Assembly (NCBI GenBank): GCA_002439085.1
Contig: DJSW01000018.1
Span: 1 to 64,000, forward strand
Direction: 5' to 3'
From: Alphaproteobacteria bacterium UBA6324
Lineage (GTDB): Bacteria; Pseudomonadota; Alphaproteobacteria; CAAGCB01; CAG-977
DNA: 64,000 nucleotides
Part shown: positions 1-8,906 of the stretch, piece by piece
Layout of the letters: each line of letters starts with the position of its first letter
Position numbering within the stretch: the stretch's first letter is position 1
The notes under the pieces: generated by a model
Database searches by the model: none
Seen by the model: the letters and a program-made list of their open reading frames with translations, nothing else
Told to the model about the DNA's origin: nothing
Made by a program: the position numbers and the translations under genes

Positions 1-31
1 TAACCATTCTGCCATTCGGCCCCGTAGCGGT

Positions 32-59
32 TTGTCCCTAAAGACAGGTTTCTTATAGA
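32..59 (+). promoter_or_regulatory. Putative sigma70-type promoter upstream of pcm-like gene
   Basis: A TTGTCC box at 32-37 and a TATAGA box at 54-59 are separated by 16 bases. The same 16-base spacing is seen in two other strong candidates in this window (2429 and 7395). Assigned by eye only; the transcript would have a leader of roughly 95 bases before the pcm-like start. Confidence 0.4.
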
Positions 60-158
60 CTTAGTTTTCGCGGCCGTCAACAAAAAAATTCAACTTTTTT
101 CTTTTTGTTGCAAAAACGGCGGATATCCTGTACTTCTGAATGTGGAAAGCGGGGAAAC

Positions 159-848
159 ATGGCTGGAATTTCAATCGAAAACGATCAAAATCAGGCGCGG
201 GAAAACATGGTTTCGGGGCAGCTGATCGCCAACAGAATCGGCGATCCGGCGATGCTGCGCGCGATCGGCCGCGTCAAACGCGAACTTTTCCTGCCCGAAC
301 GGCTGAAAGGGCGCGCCTATGCCGACGAAAGTTTCCGAATCGACGCGGGGCGGGTGATGTTTTCGCCGCGTATTCTGGCGAACCTGCTGCTGGCGGCTGA
401 ATTGCGGCCGGACGATTTCGTTTTGAACGTCAAATCGGGCACGGGATATTCCGCGGCGGTGATGGCGGGGATGACGCGCGCGGTCGTCGCGATCGACGCC
501 GACGCGGCGTTGTGCGAAACGGCGCAGCAGATTATGATCGACAGCGAAATCGACAACGTCGCCGTTTTAAATTCCGATCCCGCCGCCGGTTTCGCCGCCC
601 AATCGCCTTTCGACGCGATTTTCATCGACGGGATCGTATCCAAAATTCCGGACGCTTTGCCCGAACAGCTGGCCGAAAACGGGCGTTTGGTGTGCGTGGT
701 CGCTCCGGCGGGCGGCGCGACGGGGCGCGCGACAAAAGTCGTCAGGAAAAACGGCGGCCTGTCCTTTACAACGCCGTTCGATTTGGATATCGGCGGTTTG
801 ACGGGGGCGAATCCGGATAAAAACTTCATTTTTGAGGCCGTTTCCTAA
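159..848 (+). CDS. Protein-L-isoaspartate O-methyltransferase-like protein
   Basis: A 229-residue Rossmann-fold methyltransferase of the Pcm family, which repairs isoaspartyl residues using S-adenosylmethionine. The ATG at 159 is chosen over the in-frame ATG at 105 because a purine-rich GGGG site precedes it and the family starts here. The family layout is visible: an N-terminal helical part (MVSGQLIAN), a SAM-binding loop (VLNVKSGTGY, about residues 87-96) and a late GRLV strand. Two hallmark segments are weak. The first glycine of the SAM loop is replaced, and the substrate segment (DESFRIDAGRVMFSP) departs from the usual consensus. It sits directly upstream of tolC, a conserved alphaproteobacterial arrangement. 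The fold is secure; the repair activity is not. Confidence 0.75.
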   Translation: MAGISIENDQNQARENMVSGQLIANRIGDPAMLRAIGRVKRELFLPERLKGRAYADESFRIDAGRVMFSPRILANLLLAAELRPDDFVLNVKSGTGYSAAVMAGMTRAVVAIDADAALCETAQQIMIDSEIDNVAVLNSDPAAGFAAQSPFDAIFIDGIVSKIPDALPEQLAENGRLVCVVAPAGGATGRATKVVRKNGGLSFTTPFDLDIGGLTGANPDKNFIFEAVS

Positions 849-927
849 ATAGTTGTTGATATTGGGGCGGAATTGACGGTAAAAAAGAATGTTTTTGAGA
901 TGCTTCAGTTTTTTCAAGAGGGCTGCT

Positions 928-2400
928 ATGTCTAAACAACTGAGTTTGAAAAAGGTTTTGTCCGGAATCTCGCTGTCGGCCGTGTTGCTGGCGAACGCCG
1001 CGTACGCCGAAACGCTGGAGGAGGCTTTGGCCTATACCTATGTGGCTAATCCGTCGATTTTGTCCCAGCGGGCGTATTTGAAATCGGTTTATGAAAAGAT
1101 TACGCAAAGCCGTTCCGGTTACGGGCCCAACGTTTCCGGCGAAGCGTCTTACGGCTATACCTACACCCGCAGCCGGACGTCCCCGATTTTCGCGGAAAAC
1201 GAAAGTATGCCGGTTTCGTTCGGAATCAACGCCGTCCAGCCGGTCTTTTCCGGATTTTCGACGACCGCGTCCGTTCAGGCGGCCAAGGCGCAGTTCGAGG
1301 CCGAACGCGCCAACCTGTCGAATGTGGAGCAGGGCGCGCTGGTCGAAGCCGTTTCCGCCTATACCGGTGTCATCCGCGCCGTCGCGGTACTGAAGCTGAA
1401 TCAAAACAATGAATCCGTCCTGCAACGTCAGTTGGATTACACGCGCGACCGTTTCCGCGTCGGCGAATTGACCAAAACGGACGTGGCGCAGGCCGAAGCG
1501 CGCCATGCCGGTGCCGTTGCGTCGCGCATTTCCGCGGAGGGCGATCTGAAAGTCGCTTACGCCGTTTACCAGAAAGTCGTCGGCAAGCTTCCCGAAAAGA
1601 TTTTTGAACCCGAAGTGCCGGCCGCCAAGTTGCCGCAGACTTTGGACGACGCGCTGGAAATCGCGCTGAAAAGCAATCCGTCCGTTCTGGCCGCCGAAAA
1701 ACAGGCCAAGAGCGCGGAAAGCGCCGTCACCGTCGCGCAATCCGGATACTATCCGTCCGTCGATTTGCAGGCGGGGTATTCCAATATGAAAGCGGGGGCG
1801 CATGGTTCCACCACTTATCAGGGGAATACGATTCGCACCGGTCGAGCGCGTGAAGAAGACACCAATGTCATGTTGGTGATGGACGTGCCGCTGTACCGTT
1901 CGGGCAGCACGGTTTCCAAAGTGCGGGAATCCAAATACGCGGCCAGACAGGCTGAAATCAACATCAACACGGTCAAACGCGACGCGATCCGTTCCACGAC
2001 GCAGGCGTGGGAAAACTATCAGGCGACGCGCGCGTCCCTGTCATCTTTGGAAGAACAGGTCAAAGCGTCCATGCTGGCTTTGGACGGCGTGAAGGCCGAG
2101 GAACAGGCCGGCGCCAGAACGGTTCTGGACGTATTGAACGCGGAACAGGAATTGCTGGACGCGCGGGTCAGCGTCGTGACCGCGAAAAAGAGTTTGATCG
2201 ACGCGTCGTATCAGTTGATCGCGTCCATGGGGTTGATGACGCCGAAAGGGTTGGGGCTGGACATCGCCCGTTACCGCAAAACGCCGGAAAAAACGGTTGA
2301 ACAGCCGACGCAACAGCCCGCTCCGGCCGCCGCCCCCGCCGAAGACGCGCAGCCGGCGGAGTCCGCGGTTGAAAACGCCGCGCCGGTTGTCGAGGGATAA
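928..2400 (+). CDS. tolC: TolC family type I secretion / efflux outer membrane protein
   Basis: A 490-residue outer membrane factor that forms the trimeric exit duct for type I secretion and RND or ABC drug efflux. The ATG at 928 follows an AAGAGGG site and opens a typical signal peptide with a predicted cut after AAYA (about residue 27). The mature part shows the two repeated OEP segments, each beginning with a LxEAL/LDDALEIAL helix and NPS/NPSVLAAE motif, as expected of the internally duplicated TolC fold. The last 35 residues are a Pro/Ala/Gln-rich tail, likely periplasmic and disordered. It lies between the pcm-like gene and popZ. Its pump partners are not in the window. Confidence 0.93.
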   Translation: MSKQLSLKKVLSGISLSAVLLANAAYAETLEEALAYTYVANPSILSQRAYLKSVYEKITQSRSGYGPNVSGEASYGYTYTRSRTSPIFAENESMPVSFGINAVQPVFSGFSTTASVQAAKAQFEAERANLSNVEQGALVEAVSAYTGVIRAVAVLKLNQNNESVLQRQLDYTRDRFRVGELTKTDVAQAEARHAGAVASRISAEGDLKVAYAVYQKVVGKLPEKIFEPEVPAAKLPQTLDDALEIALKSNPSVLAAEKQAKSAESAVTVAQSGYYPSVDLQAGYSNMKAGAHGSTTYQGNTIRTGRAREEDTNVMLVMDVPLYRSGSTVSKVRESKYAARQAEININTVKRDAIRSTTQAWENYQATRASLSSLEEQVKASMLALDGVKAEEQAGARTVLDVLNAEQELLDARVSVVTAKKSLIDASYQLIASMGLMTPKGLGLDIARYRKTPEKTVEQPTQQPAPAAAPAEDAQPAESAVENAAPVVEG

Positions 2401-2428
2401 GTTATTCGATAAAAACGAAAATATCGAC

Positions 2429-2456
2429 TTGCCCCCGCGCGGAGAGATGTTATATT
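2429..2456 (+). promoter_or_regulatory. Putative promoter for popZ
   Basis: TTGCCC at 2429-2434 and TATATT at 2451-2456 have a 16-base spacer. It lies in the short gap between the tolC stop and the popZ start, so popZ can be transcribed independently of tolC. Confidence 0.45.
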
Positions 2457-2487
2457 AAGCTGTAAGGCTAACCTGTATGGACAGAAA

Positions 2488-3150
2488 ATGACAGAACAAA
2501 ACGAACCGTCTATGGAAGACATCCTCGCGTCCATTCGCAATATTCTGGCGGAGGACGACAGCAACAACGCCCCCACTCAAAACACGGCGGCGGACGAAAA
2601 GTCCGGCGTGGCGCGGGCGGCGGAATCTCCGGAACCCGCGCGGCGGGAAACGGCGGAGGTTCGTGATGTCCGCGCGGACGGAAAAACGCAGGGGGCGGCG
2701 CAGGGGAAAAACACCGGCGTTGTCGATTTGACGGCGGATATGATCGTTGAAAACGAAACGCCCGCACAAAATGTCGAAAAGGCTTTCGCGCAGGCGGACG
2801 AAGAGGACGATTTCACCCCCGAACCCGTCATCCCCAGCCGCCCGATGAAAGAGGAAACGCTGACCGATTTGATCAAGGAAAACGGCGGCCGCCGCATCGA
2901 CGCGGACGACGATATGCTGTTGGCCGAACCGACGGTTGCCGCGGCGACCGAATCGTTGTCGCATTTGCGCGACATCGCGTCCGAAAAACGGTTGGAAATG
3001 GGCAACGGCGCCCTGACGATCGAAACGATCGTGCGCGAAACGCTGAAGCCGTATTTGAAAGAATGGCTGGATGTCAATCTGCCCGACATTGTCGAACGCG
3101 TCGTTAAAAAGGAAATCGCCCACGTCATGGACAGACTGGATTTGAAATAG
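2488..3150 (+). CDS. popZ: PopZ-family pole-organizing protein (DUF2497)
   Basis: A 220-residue acidic protein of the DUF2497/PopZ family, the polar scaffold that anchors ParB-bound origins and recruits cell-cycle kinases in alphaproteobacteria. Both family ends are present. The N-terminal helix EPSMEDILASIRNILAED occupies about residues 6-23. The C-terminal oligomerisation region, with LKEWLDVNLPDIVERVVKKE at about 190-209, closes the protein. Between them is a low-complexity Pro/Glu/Asp-rich linker, as in characterised PopZ proteins. It lies between tolC and valS, the usual alphaproteobacterial neighbourhood. Family is clear; the cell-pole role is taken from relatives. Confidence 0.88.
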   Translation: MTEQNEPSMEDILASIRNILAEDDSNNAPTQNTAADEKSGVARAAESPEPARRETAEVRDVRADGKTQGAAQGKNTGVVDLTADMIVENETPAQNVEKAFAQADEEDDFTPEPVIPSRPMKEETLTDLIKENGGRRIDADDDMLLAEPTVAAATESLSHLRDIASEKRLEMGNGALTIETIVRETLKPYLKEWLDVNLPDIVERVVKKEIAHVMDRLDLK

Positions 3151-3171
3151 GCGGTTGAACGGTTTTCATTT

Positions 3172-3207
3172 CCTCAAGCCTGCCAAAGCTTGGGGAATAT
3201 TTTTTTT
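3172..3207 (+). terminator. Intrinsic terminator between popZ and valS
   Basis: CCTCAAGC (3172-3179) pairs with GCTTGGGG (3188-3195) to give an 8-bp stem with one G-U pair, followed by AATAT and a run of seven T (3201-3207). It ends popZ transcription about 30 bases before valS and could also act as an attenuator for valS. Confidence 0.6.
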
Positions 3208-3236
3208 GAATGTTGAAGGTAAAAGGAGAAACGGCG

Positions 3237-5882
3237 ATGCTGGAAAAAACTTACAGCCCGTCCGAAGTGGAAACGAAAATTTACGAACAATGGGAAAAAT
3301 CGGGGGCTTTCGCTTGCGATCCCGATTCGGACAAGGAACCGTACTGCATTATGATTCCGCCGCCCAACGTAACGGGCAACCTGCATATCGGCCACGCTTT
3401 GACCTTTACGATTCAGGATTCCCTGATCCGTTACCAACGCATGAAAGGCAAGGACGTGCTGTGGCAGCCCGGAACCGACCACGCCGGCATCGCGACGCAA
3501 ATGGTCGTCGAGCGCCTGCTGGCCAAAGAGGGTGTGTCCCGCCACGATTTGGGACGCGAAAAGTTCATTGAAAAGGTTTGGGAATGGAAAGCCAAATCCG
3601 GCGGCCAGATCACCAACCAGCTACGCCGTTTGGGCGCGTCGCTGGATTGGCCGCGCGAACGTTTTACGATGGACGAGGGGCTGTGCCGCGCCGTGCGTCA
3701 GGAATTCGTGACGCTGTACAAGGACGGGCTGGTTTACCGCGCGAAACGTCTGGTCAACTGGGACCCGTACCTGCAGACCGCGATTTCCGATCTGGAGGTT
3801 GAACAGCGCGAAGTCGTCGGCAAGATGTGGTATTTCAAATACCCCGTTGAAAACGAGGACGGCCGCTTTATCACGATCGCGACGACGCGTCCGGAAACGC
3901 TGTTCGGCGACACCGCCGTCGCCGTTTCGGCCGACGATGAACGCTACAAGGATTTGATCGGCAAAAACGTGATCATCCCGATTTGCAACCGCGCGATCCC
4001 CGTCGTCGCCGACGAACACGCCGACCCGACCAAAGGCACGGGCGCGGTGAAAATCACGCCGGCGCACGATTTCAACGATTTCGAGGTCGGCAAACGCCAC
4101 AACCTGCCGATGATCAACATTTTGGATTCGACGGCGCATTTGAACGAAAACACGCCCGAAGCCTACCGCGGTTTGACGACGGCGGACGCCCGCGTCAAAG
4201 TGTTGGAGGATGTCAAGGCTCTGGGATTGTTCGTCAAAGAGGAAGACAACCCCATGACGATTCCCTACGGCGACCGTTCGGGCGTCGTGATTGAACCGTG
4301 GCTGACCGACCAATGGTTCGTCGATGCGCCGAAACTGGCGGCCGAAGCGATCAAAGTGGTCGAGGACGGCCGTATGGAATTCGTCCCCAAAGCGTGGGAG
4401 AAAACCTATTTTGAATGGATGCGCAACATCCAGCCGTGGTGCGTTTCGCGCCAGCTGTGGTGGGGGCATCAGATCCCCGTTTGGTACGGTCCCGACGGTC
4501 ATTTCTTTGTCGAGGAAAACGTTGCTTTGGCGCAGGCGGAAGCGGACAAACACTACGGCAAGCACGTCGATTTGAAACAGGATCCGGACGTGTTCGACAC
4601 ATGGTTTTCTTCGGGCATCTGGCCGTTTTCGACGTTGGGGTGGCCGGACGACACCAAGGAATTGCGCCGTTACTATCCGACAAACGTTCTGGTGACCGGT
4701 TTTGACATCATTTTCTTCTGGGTTGCCCGCATGGTGATGCTGGGACTGCACTTTATGAAAGACGTGCCGTTCAAAACCGTCTATATTCACGCTTTGGTGC
4801 GCGACGAACAGGGACGCAAGATGTCGAAATCGAAAGGCAACGTCATTGATCCGCTGATTTTGGCGGACAAATACGGCGTTGACGCGATGCGGTTCACTCT
4901 GGCGGCCATGGCGGCGCAGGGACGCGACGTGCTGATGAGCGAATCGCGCGTCGAGGGATACCGCAACTTTGTGACGAAACTGTGGAACGCCGCGCGTTTC
5001 TGCGAAATGAACGAATGCAAGGCGGTCAAGGGATTCGATCCGAAATCGGTTGAAAATCCGCTGAACAAATGGATCGTGTCAAAGGCGGCGCAGGCGCACG
5101 GCAAGGTCACGACCGCTTTTGACGAATATAAATTCAACGAAGCGGCGAACGCGGCGTATCAGTTCGTTTGGGGAACGTTCTGCGATTGGTATCTGGAATT
5201 TGCAAAACCGCTGTTTTTCGGCGACAACGAGGCGGCAAAGGCCGAAACGCGCGCGACGGCGGCTTGGGTGTTGGAACGCATTTTGATCATGTTGCACCCG
5301 ATCATGCCGTTTGTGACCGAAGAGCTGTGGAGCAAGGGCGATCACGACAAAATGCTGATCGTCACGGATTGGGGCGACTTGCGCGATCTGGTCGATCCGG
5401 CGGCCGAAACGGATTTGGACTGGGTGGTTGATTTGGTCGCGGCGGTGCGTTCGCTGCGTTCCGAAATGAATATCGCGCCGTCGGCGAAAATCACAATGTT
5501 GCTGGGCAAGGCGTCCGACGCCGAAGCCAAGCGGTTGGAAAAATTCAACACGCTGATCAAAACGCTGGCTCGTTTGGAAAAGGCGGAGATTTCACATTCC
5601 GCCGACGACGAAAAGGGCGCGGCGCAGGCAGTGTTCGGGACGGCTGAAATTCTGCTGCCTTTGGCGGGCGTGATCGACGTTGCCAAGGAAACGGAACGCC
5701 TGAACAAGGAAAAGGCCAATCTAGAAAAAACGATTTCTTCGCTGTCCGGCCGTTTAAGCAACGAATCTTTCGTCGCCAAGGCGCCCGCCGAAGTGGTCGA
5801 GGAACAGAAAAAACGTTTGGAGGACGCCAAAACCGCGCTGGTCAACATCGGCGGAGCTTTGGAACGGCTGAAATCCTTGTGA
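3237..5882 (+). CDS. valS: Valyl-tRNA synthetase
   Basis: A full-length class I aminoacyl-tRNA synthetase of 881 residues that charges tRNA-Val. The start at 3237 has an AAGGAG site 9 bases upstream; the ATG at 3210 does not. The HIGH signature is literal at residues 50-53 within PPPNVTGNLHIGHAL. The KMSKS loop appears as GRKMSKSKGNVIDP, and the editing domain has the usual TTRPETLFGD. The last 65 residues form the C-terminal coiled coil typical of ValS that contacts the tRNA corner. It follows popZ behind a terminator hairpin. No other valS is in the window. Confidence 0.97.
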   Translation: MLEKTYSPSEVETKIYEQWEKSGAFACDPDSDKEPYCIMIPPPNVTGNLHIGHALTFTIQDSLIRYQRMKGKDVLWQPGTDHAGIATQMVVERLLAKEGVSRHDLGREKFIEKVWEWKAKSGGQITNQLRRLGASLDWPRERFTMDEGLCRAVRQEFVTLYKDGLVYRAKRLVNWDPYLQTAISDLEVEQREVVGKMWYFKYPVENEDGRFITIATTRPETLFGDTAVAVSADDERYKDLIGKNVIIPICNRAIPVVADEHADPTKGTGAVKITPAHDFNDFEVGKRHNLPMINILDSTAHLNENTPEAYRGLTTADARVKVLEDVKALGLFVKEEDNPMTIPYGDRSGVVIEPWLTDQWFVDAPKLAAEAIKVVEDGRMEFVPKAWEKTYFEWMRNIQPWCVSRQLWWGHQIPVWYGPDGHFFVEENVALAQAEADKHYGKHVDLKQDPDVFDTWFSSGIWPFSTLGWPDDTKELRRYYPTNVLVTGFDIIFFWVARMVMLGLHFMKDVPFKTVYIHALVRDEQGRKMSKSKGNVIDPLILADKYGVDAMRFTLAAMAAQGRDVLMSESRVEGYRNFVTKLWNAARFCEMNECKAVKGFDPKSVENPLNKWIVSKAAQAHGKVTTAFDEYKFNEAANAAYQFVWGTFCDWYLEFAKPLFFGDNEAAKAETRATAAWVLERILIMLHPIMPFVTEELWSKGDHDKMLIVTDWGDLRDLVDPAAETDLDWVVDLVAAVRSLRSEMNIAPSAKITMLLGKASDAEAKRLEKFNTLIKTLARLEKAEISHSADDEKGAAQAVFGTAEILLPLAGVIDVAKETERLNKEKANLEKTISSLSGRLSNESFVAKAPAEVVEEQKKRLEDAKTALVNIGGALERLKSL

Positions 5883-5898
5883 TCGAAAGGAAAAGCGC

Positions 5899-6834
5899 AT
5901 GAAAACACACGGGGTTCTTCTGACTGTTTGCTTAGCGTTCGCGTTTTCCGCGCGCGCGCAAGAGGTGATAAAGGTGGAAACGCCCGTCGCGTCGGCGGTC
6001 GGCCAACAAACGCCGTCCGACGCCATGCGCGATTTCGTCCGGTCGGAAGAGGCGCGGACGTGCGCCGGATTGAAACGGTTCGCCCGTGAAAACATTTTCG
6101 CCGATCAGGCTTTTATGACGGCGGCGCAGGACAGGAACACCCGCGCCGTCGCCGCCGCGGCGTCGAAATACGCGACGGCTTTGGCCAAGGATTACGATAC
6201 GGATTTCGTTTTTTACCATCCGAACACTCGATTTTTCGTCCGCGTGAACGATAAAAACTACCGCGGCCGGATGCGTTTGAACGGAGAGGCGGCCGATTCC
6301 CCGTCGGCGTGTTTTTGGGAACGCCTGCCGTCGCAGGATGTCGTTTACAGCGTTTTGATGAAAATAGACGGGGAAAAGACCGGATACCTGAAAATGTCCA
6401 AAAAGCTGCCCCGCATGGTTAAAAACGTTCCCGACGCCCTGTCGCAATTCGGAAAAGTGCGCGTCTATACCGCTTTGGACAAGACGGGACTGAAGAAAAT
6501 GGCGTGGTTCAAAATGCGCCGCCGCGAACCGGAGAAAACGAAATTTTCCGGTTGGTGCACGGCCGAGGATCTGGCTTTTCTGACTTCGATCGGCAGCAGT
6601 CGGCCTTTGGCGAAAAAACAGCAGAAAAAGCTGTTGAAAATATCCGACGGCGCGGAAACCTTTTCTTTGCCGGAACTGAACCTGACGGGGGGTGTCATGG
6701 CTTTGAACGGGCTGGACGGCGAACGGCTGGGCGCGGTCGTATATACGCTGGGAACGGCGCCGGCGGCCGTAGATAAGGACGATCCTGTCGAACAGGAAGA
6801 AACGGAAAACGTTCTTTACCGCTATTTTGAATGA
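5899..6834 (+). CDS. Secreted hypothetical protein
   Basis: A 311-residue protein with a clean signal peptide (cleavage likely after SARA, about residue 20) and an AAAGGA site before the ATG. The mature part mixes short hydrophobic strands with many Lys/Arg and carries only three cysteines, one of them in CAGLKRF. A segment with FVFYHPNTRFFVRV near residue 110 suggests beta structure. I recognise no family. It starts 17 bases after valS, and its stop overlaps the following acetyltransferase start by 4 bases (ATGA), so the two are probably co-transcribed and translationally coupled. Probable location is the periplasm. Confidence 0.75.
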   Translation: MKTHGVLLTVCLAFAFSARAQEVIKVETPVASAVGQQTPSDAMRDFVRSEEARTCAGLKRFARENIFADQAFMTAAQDRNTRAVAAAASKYATALAKDYDTDFVFYHPNTRFFVRVNDKNYRGRMRLNGEAADSPSACFWERLPSQDVVYSVLMKIDGEKTGYLKMSKKLPRMVKNVPDALSQFGKVRVYTALDKTGLKKMAWFKMRRREPEKTKFSGWCTAEDLAFLTSIGSSRPLAKKQQKKLLKISDGAETFSLPELNLTGGVMALNGLDGERLGAVVYTLGTAPAAVDKDDPVEQEETENVLYRYFE

Positions 6835-7391
6835 CAACGGAATATGAAAAACAGCGCGCGGGCGAATGGTTCGACGCGACATCGGACGAACTGTCCGGTT
6901 CTTACGTCCGGATTCAAGAGCTGTTGAAAGAATACAACGCGACCGGCGTTTCGGAAAAGGAACGCCGCGCGGAATTGATGAAGCGAATGTTCGGCGCGGT
7001 CGGAACGGGGGTGACGGTCGTCCCGCCGGTTTATTGCGACTACGGCTGTCACGTTTTTCTGGACGACGGCGTTTACCTGAACACGGGGGCGGTGTTTTTG
7101 GACGCGGGATATGTCCGCATCGGCGAACACACGCTGATCGGGCCGAACGCGCAGTTTTACACGGTCAACCACCCGATCGACGCGAAACAAAGGCGGACGG
7201 GCGTTGAAAAGGCCAAGCCGATCACGATCGGCAAAGACGTTTGGATCGGCGGCGCGGTCGTGATTTTGCAAGGCGTGACGATCGGCGACAACAGCGTCAT
7301 CGGGGCGGGCAGCGTCGTGACAAAGGATATTCCCGCCAACGTCATCGCCGCGGGCAATCCGTGCAAAGTGATTAAGAAAATTGACAACTAA
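6831..7391 (+). CDS. Maltose/galactoside O-acetyltransferase-type hexapeptide-repeat enzyme
   Basis: A 186-residue left-handed beta-helix acyltransferase of the Maa/LacA/NodL group, which uses acetyl-CoA to acetylate a sugar hydroxyl. The N-terminal part (EKQRAGEWFDATSDEL) is the Mac domain helix. The hexapeptide repeats run from about residue 70, with YLNTGAVFLDAGYVRIGEHT and IGDNSVIGAGSVVTKDIP. The catalytic histidine is the one in TVNHPID. The C-terminal AGNPCKVIK is the usual CoA-pocket ending. Its start overlaps the stop of the secreted hypothetical gene. The true sugar acceptor cannot be inferred from the sequence. Confidence 0.88.
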   Translation: MTTEYEKQRAGEWFDATSDELSGSYVRIQELLKEYNATGVSEKERRAELMKRMFGAVGTGVTVVPPVYCDYGCHVFLDDGVYLNTGAVFLDAGYVRIGEHTLIGPNAQFYTVNHPIDAKQRRTGVEKAKPITIGKDVWIGGAVVILQGVTIGDNSVIGAGSVVTKDIPANVIAAGNPCKVIKKIDN

Positions 7392-7394
7392 CGC

Positions 7395-7422
7395 TTGACA
7401 TCGTTTTTCAATCCTGTATAAG
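7395..7422 (+). promoter_or_regulatory. Strong promoter for MATE transporter leader
   Basis: A consensus TTGACA (7395-7400) and TATAAG (7417-7422) with a 16-base spacer lie immediately after the acetyltransferase stop. The predicted transcript starts near 7429, leaving a leader of about 105 bases. Confidence 0.7.
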
Positions 7423-7431
7423 CGGCGGAGC

Positions 7432-7513
7432 AACAAGTTTTGTAATCCTCATCGGAGGTTTGAAACCGGATAAGATGACTGGGTAAAACCAATCGTTTTA
7501 TCCGGTTTTTTTT
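7432..7513 (+). promoter_or_regulatory. Leader RNA with intrinsic terminator before MATE gene (possible attenuator or riboswitch)
   Basis: Between the promoter and the gene are two small hairpins (ACAA/TTGT near 7432-7442 and CCTC/GAGG at 7447-7458). They are followed by a perfect 11-bp stem, AAACCGGATAA (7463-7473) with TTATCCGGTTT (7498-7508), ending in a T-run to 7513. A terminator downstream of the gene's own promoter implies conditional read-through. The hairpins match no riboswitch class that I recognise. Confidence 0.6.
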
Positions 7514-7532
7514 GTGTCGAAAAGGTGAAGAG

Positions 7533-8861
7533 ATGGATTTTGGAAAGGAAAAGATCACCGTTTTGTTCGGAAAAATCTTTTTTCCGACATTGACCGGAAT
7601 GTTGAGCACCTGCGCCGTGACGGCGGCGGACGGGATTTTCGTCGGCCGCGGCATCGGCGGCGACGGCATCGCGGCGGTCAACATTTGCGTGCCGCTGTTG
7701 ATGTTTTTCACGGGGTTGTCGCTGATAACGGGGATCGGCGGTTCCGTGGTCGCGTCGATCGCCCTGTCCAAAGGAAAAATCAAACGGGCGCGTTTCAACG
7801 TCACGCAATCCATGTTGTTCGCGGCGGCGGTTTCGACGGCACTTATCGCCGTCATTTTGACGTTTCCGGAAAAAACGGCGGCGATGCTGGGCGCGTCCGA
7901 ACATTTGCGGGATATGGTCGTAACGTATCTGGTTTGGTTCGTGCCCGCCTTGATTTTTCAGGTTTGCGGCATCGCGTCCATGTTTTACATCCGGCTGGAC
8001 GGCGCGCCGAAACTGGCGATGTGGTGCAATATCGTTCCGGCTTTGCTGAACGTGTTTCTGGACTGGCTGTTCATTTTTCCGTTTCGCTGGGGGATCATGG
8101 GGGCGGCGTTCGCTTCGTCGCTGTCTGTGTTCGCGGGCGGGATCATCGCCGTCGGGTATTTGCAGTTTTTCGCGAAAAACGTGCGGTTCTACCCGCTGAA
8201 AATCGGGGTGAGGGGATTCCACCTGTTTTTTGAAAATATTTGGAATCAATGCCGGATCGGCTCTTCGGCTTTGTTGGGCGAAGCGACCATGGCGATGCTG
8301 ATGTTCGCCGGAAACCAAGTCTTTATGCGCTATCTGGGGGACGACGGCGTGGCCGCGTTCGGCGTGTGCTGCTATTATATGCCGTTCGTGTTTATGGTCG
8401 GCAACGCGATCGCGCAATCCGCCCAGCCGGTTATCAGCTTCAATTACGGGCTGAACAACCGCCGAAGAACCCTCGAAGCCGAAAAAGTCGCGCTGGCGAC
8501 CGCCGTTTTTTGCGGCGTACTGGCGACGGCCGTGTTCACCCTGTTTCCCGCGCGCGCCGTCGGATTGTTCCTTGATCCGTCCGAACCCGCGGCGCGATTG
8601 GCGGCGGAGGGATTCCCGTATTTCGCGGCGGGGTTCGCGTGCTTCATTTTGAATTTGACCGGCATCGGCTATTTCCAAAGCGTCGAAAGGCTGGCGCCCG
8701 CGACGGTGTTCGCTTTGCTGCGCGGGTTCGTTTTTTTGCTACCGGCGTTTCATTTTATGCCGCTGTTGGCCGGAACGGAGGGGATTTGGCTGGCGATGCC
8801 CGTTTCGGAAACGGCGACGTTTCTAACCATGGCCGTGTATTGCCTGATTAAAAAAAGTTGA
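7533..8861 (+). CDS. MATE family multidrug/metabolite exporter
   Basis: A 442-residue inner-membrane transporter of the MATE family (MepA/DinF-like), which exports cationic compounds using an ion gradient. The start at 7533 has an AAGGTGAAG site; the upstream in-frame codon lies inside the terminator region. About twelve hydrophobic segments are visible. The family pattern ADGIFVGRGIGGDGIAAVN in the first lobe and QSAQPVISFNYG in the second are characteristic. Expression probably depends on read-through of the leader terminator at 7463-7513. It converges on the minus-strand CorC-type gene. The substrate is unknown. Confidence 0.9.
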   Translation: MDFGKEKITVLFGKIFFPTLTGMLSTCAVTAADGIFVGRGIGGDGIAAVNICVPLLMFFTGLSLITGIGGSVVASIALSKGKIKRARFNVTQSMLFAAAVSTALIAVILTFPEKTAAMLGASEHLRDMVVTYLVWFVPALIFQVCGIASMFYIRLDGAPKLAMWCNIVPALLNVFLDWLFIFPFRWGIMGAAFASSLSVFAGGIIAVGYLQFFAKNVRFYPLKIGVRGFHLFFENIWNQCRIGSSALLGEATMAMLMFAGNQVFMRYLGDDGVAAFGVCCYYMPFVFMVGNAIAQSAQPVISFNYGLNNRRRTLEAEKVALATAVFCGVLATAVFTLFPARAVGLFLDPSEPAARLAAEGFPYFAAGFACFILNLTGIGYFQSVERLAPATVFALLRGFVFLLPAFHFMPLLAGTEGIWLAMPVSETATFLTMAVYCLIKKS

Positions 8862-8906
8862 TTTCAAACGGCAACGGCGCGCATCCCGTATGGCGAATAA
8901 AAAAGG

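Noticed and set aside
2477..2491. A four-codon upstream frame (ATG GAC AGA AAA TGA) overlapping the popZ start
   Set aside because: It has no ribosome site and could easily arise by chance; not reported as a regulatory leader.
3621..4790. A long minus-strand frame inside valS
   Set aside because: It is antisense to the synthetase core and has no start signal or family features.
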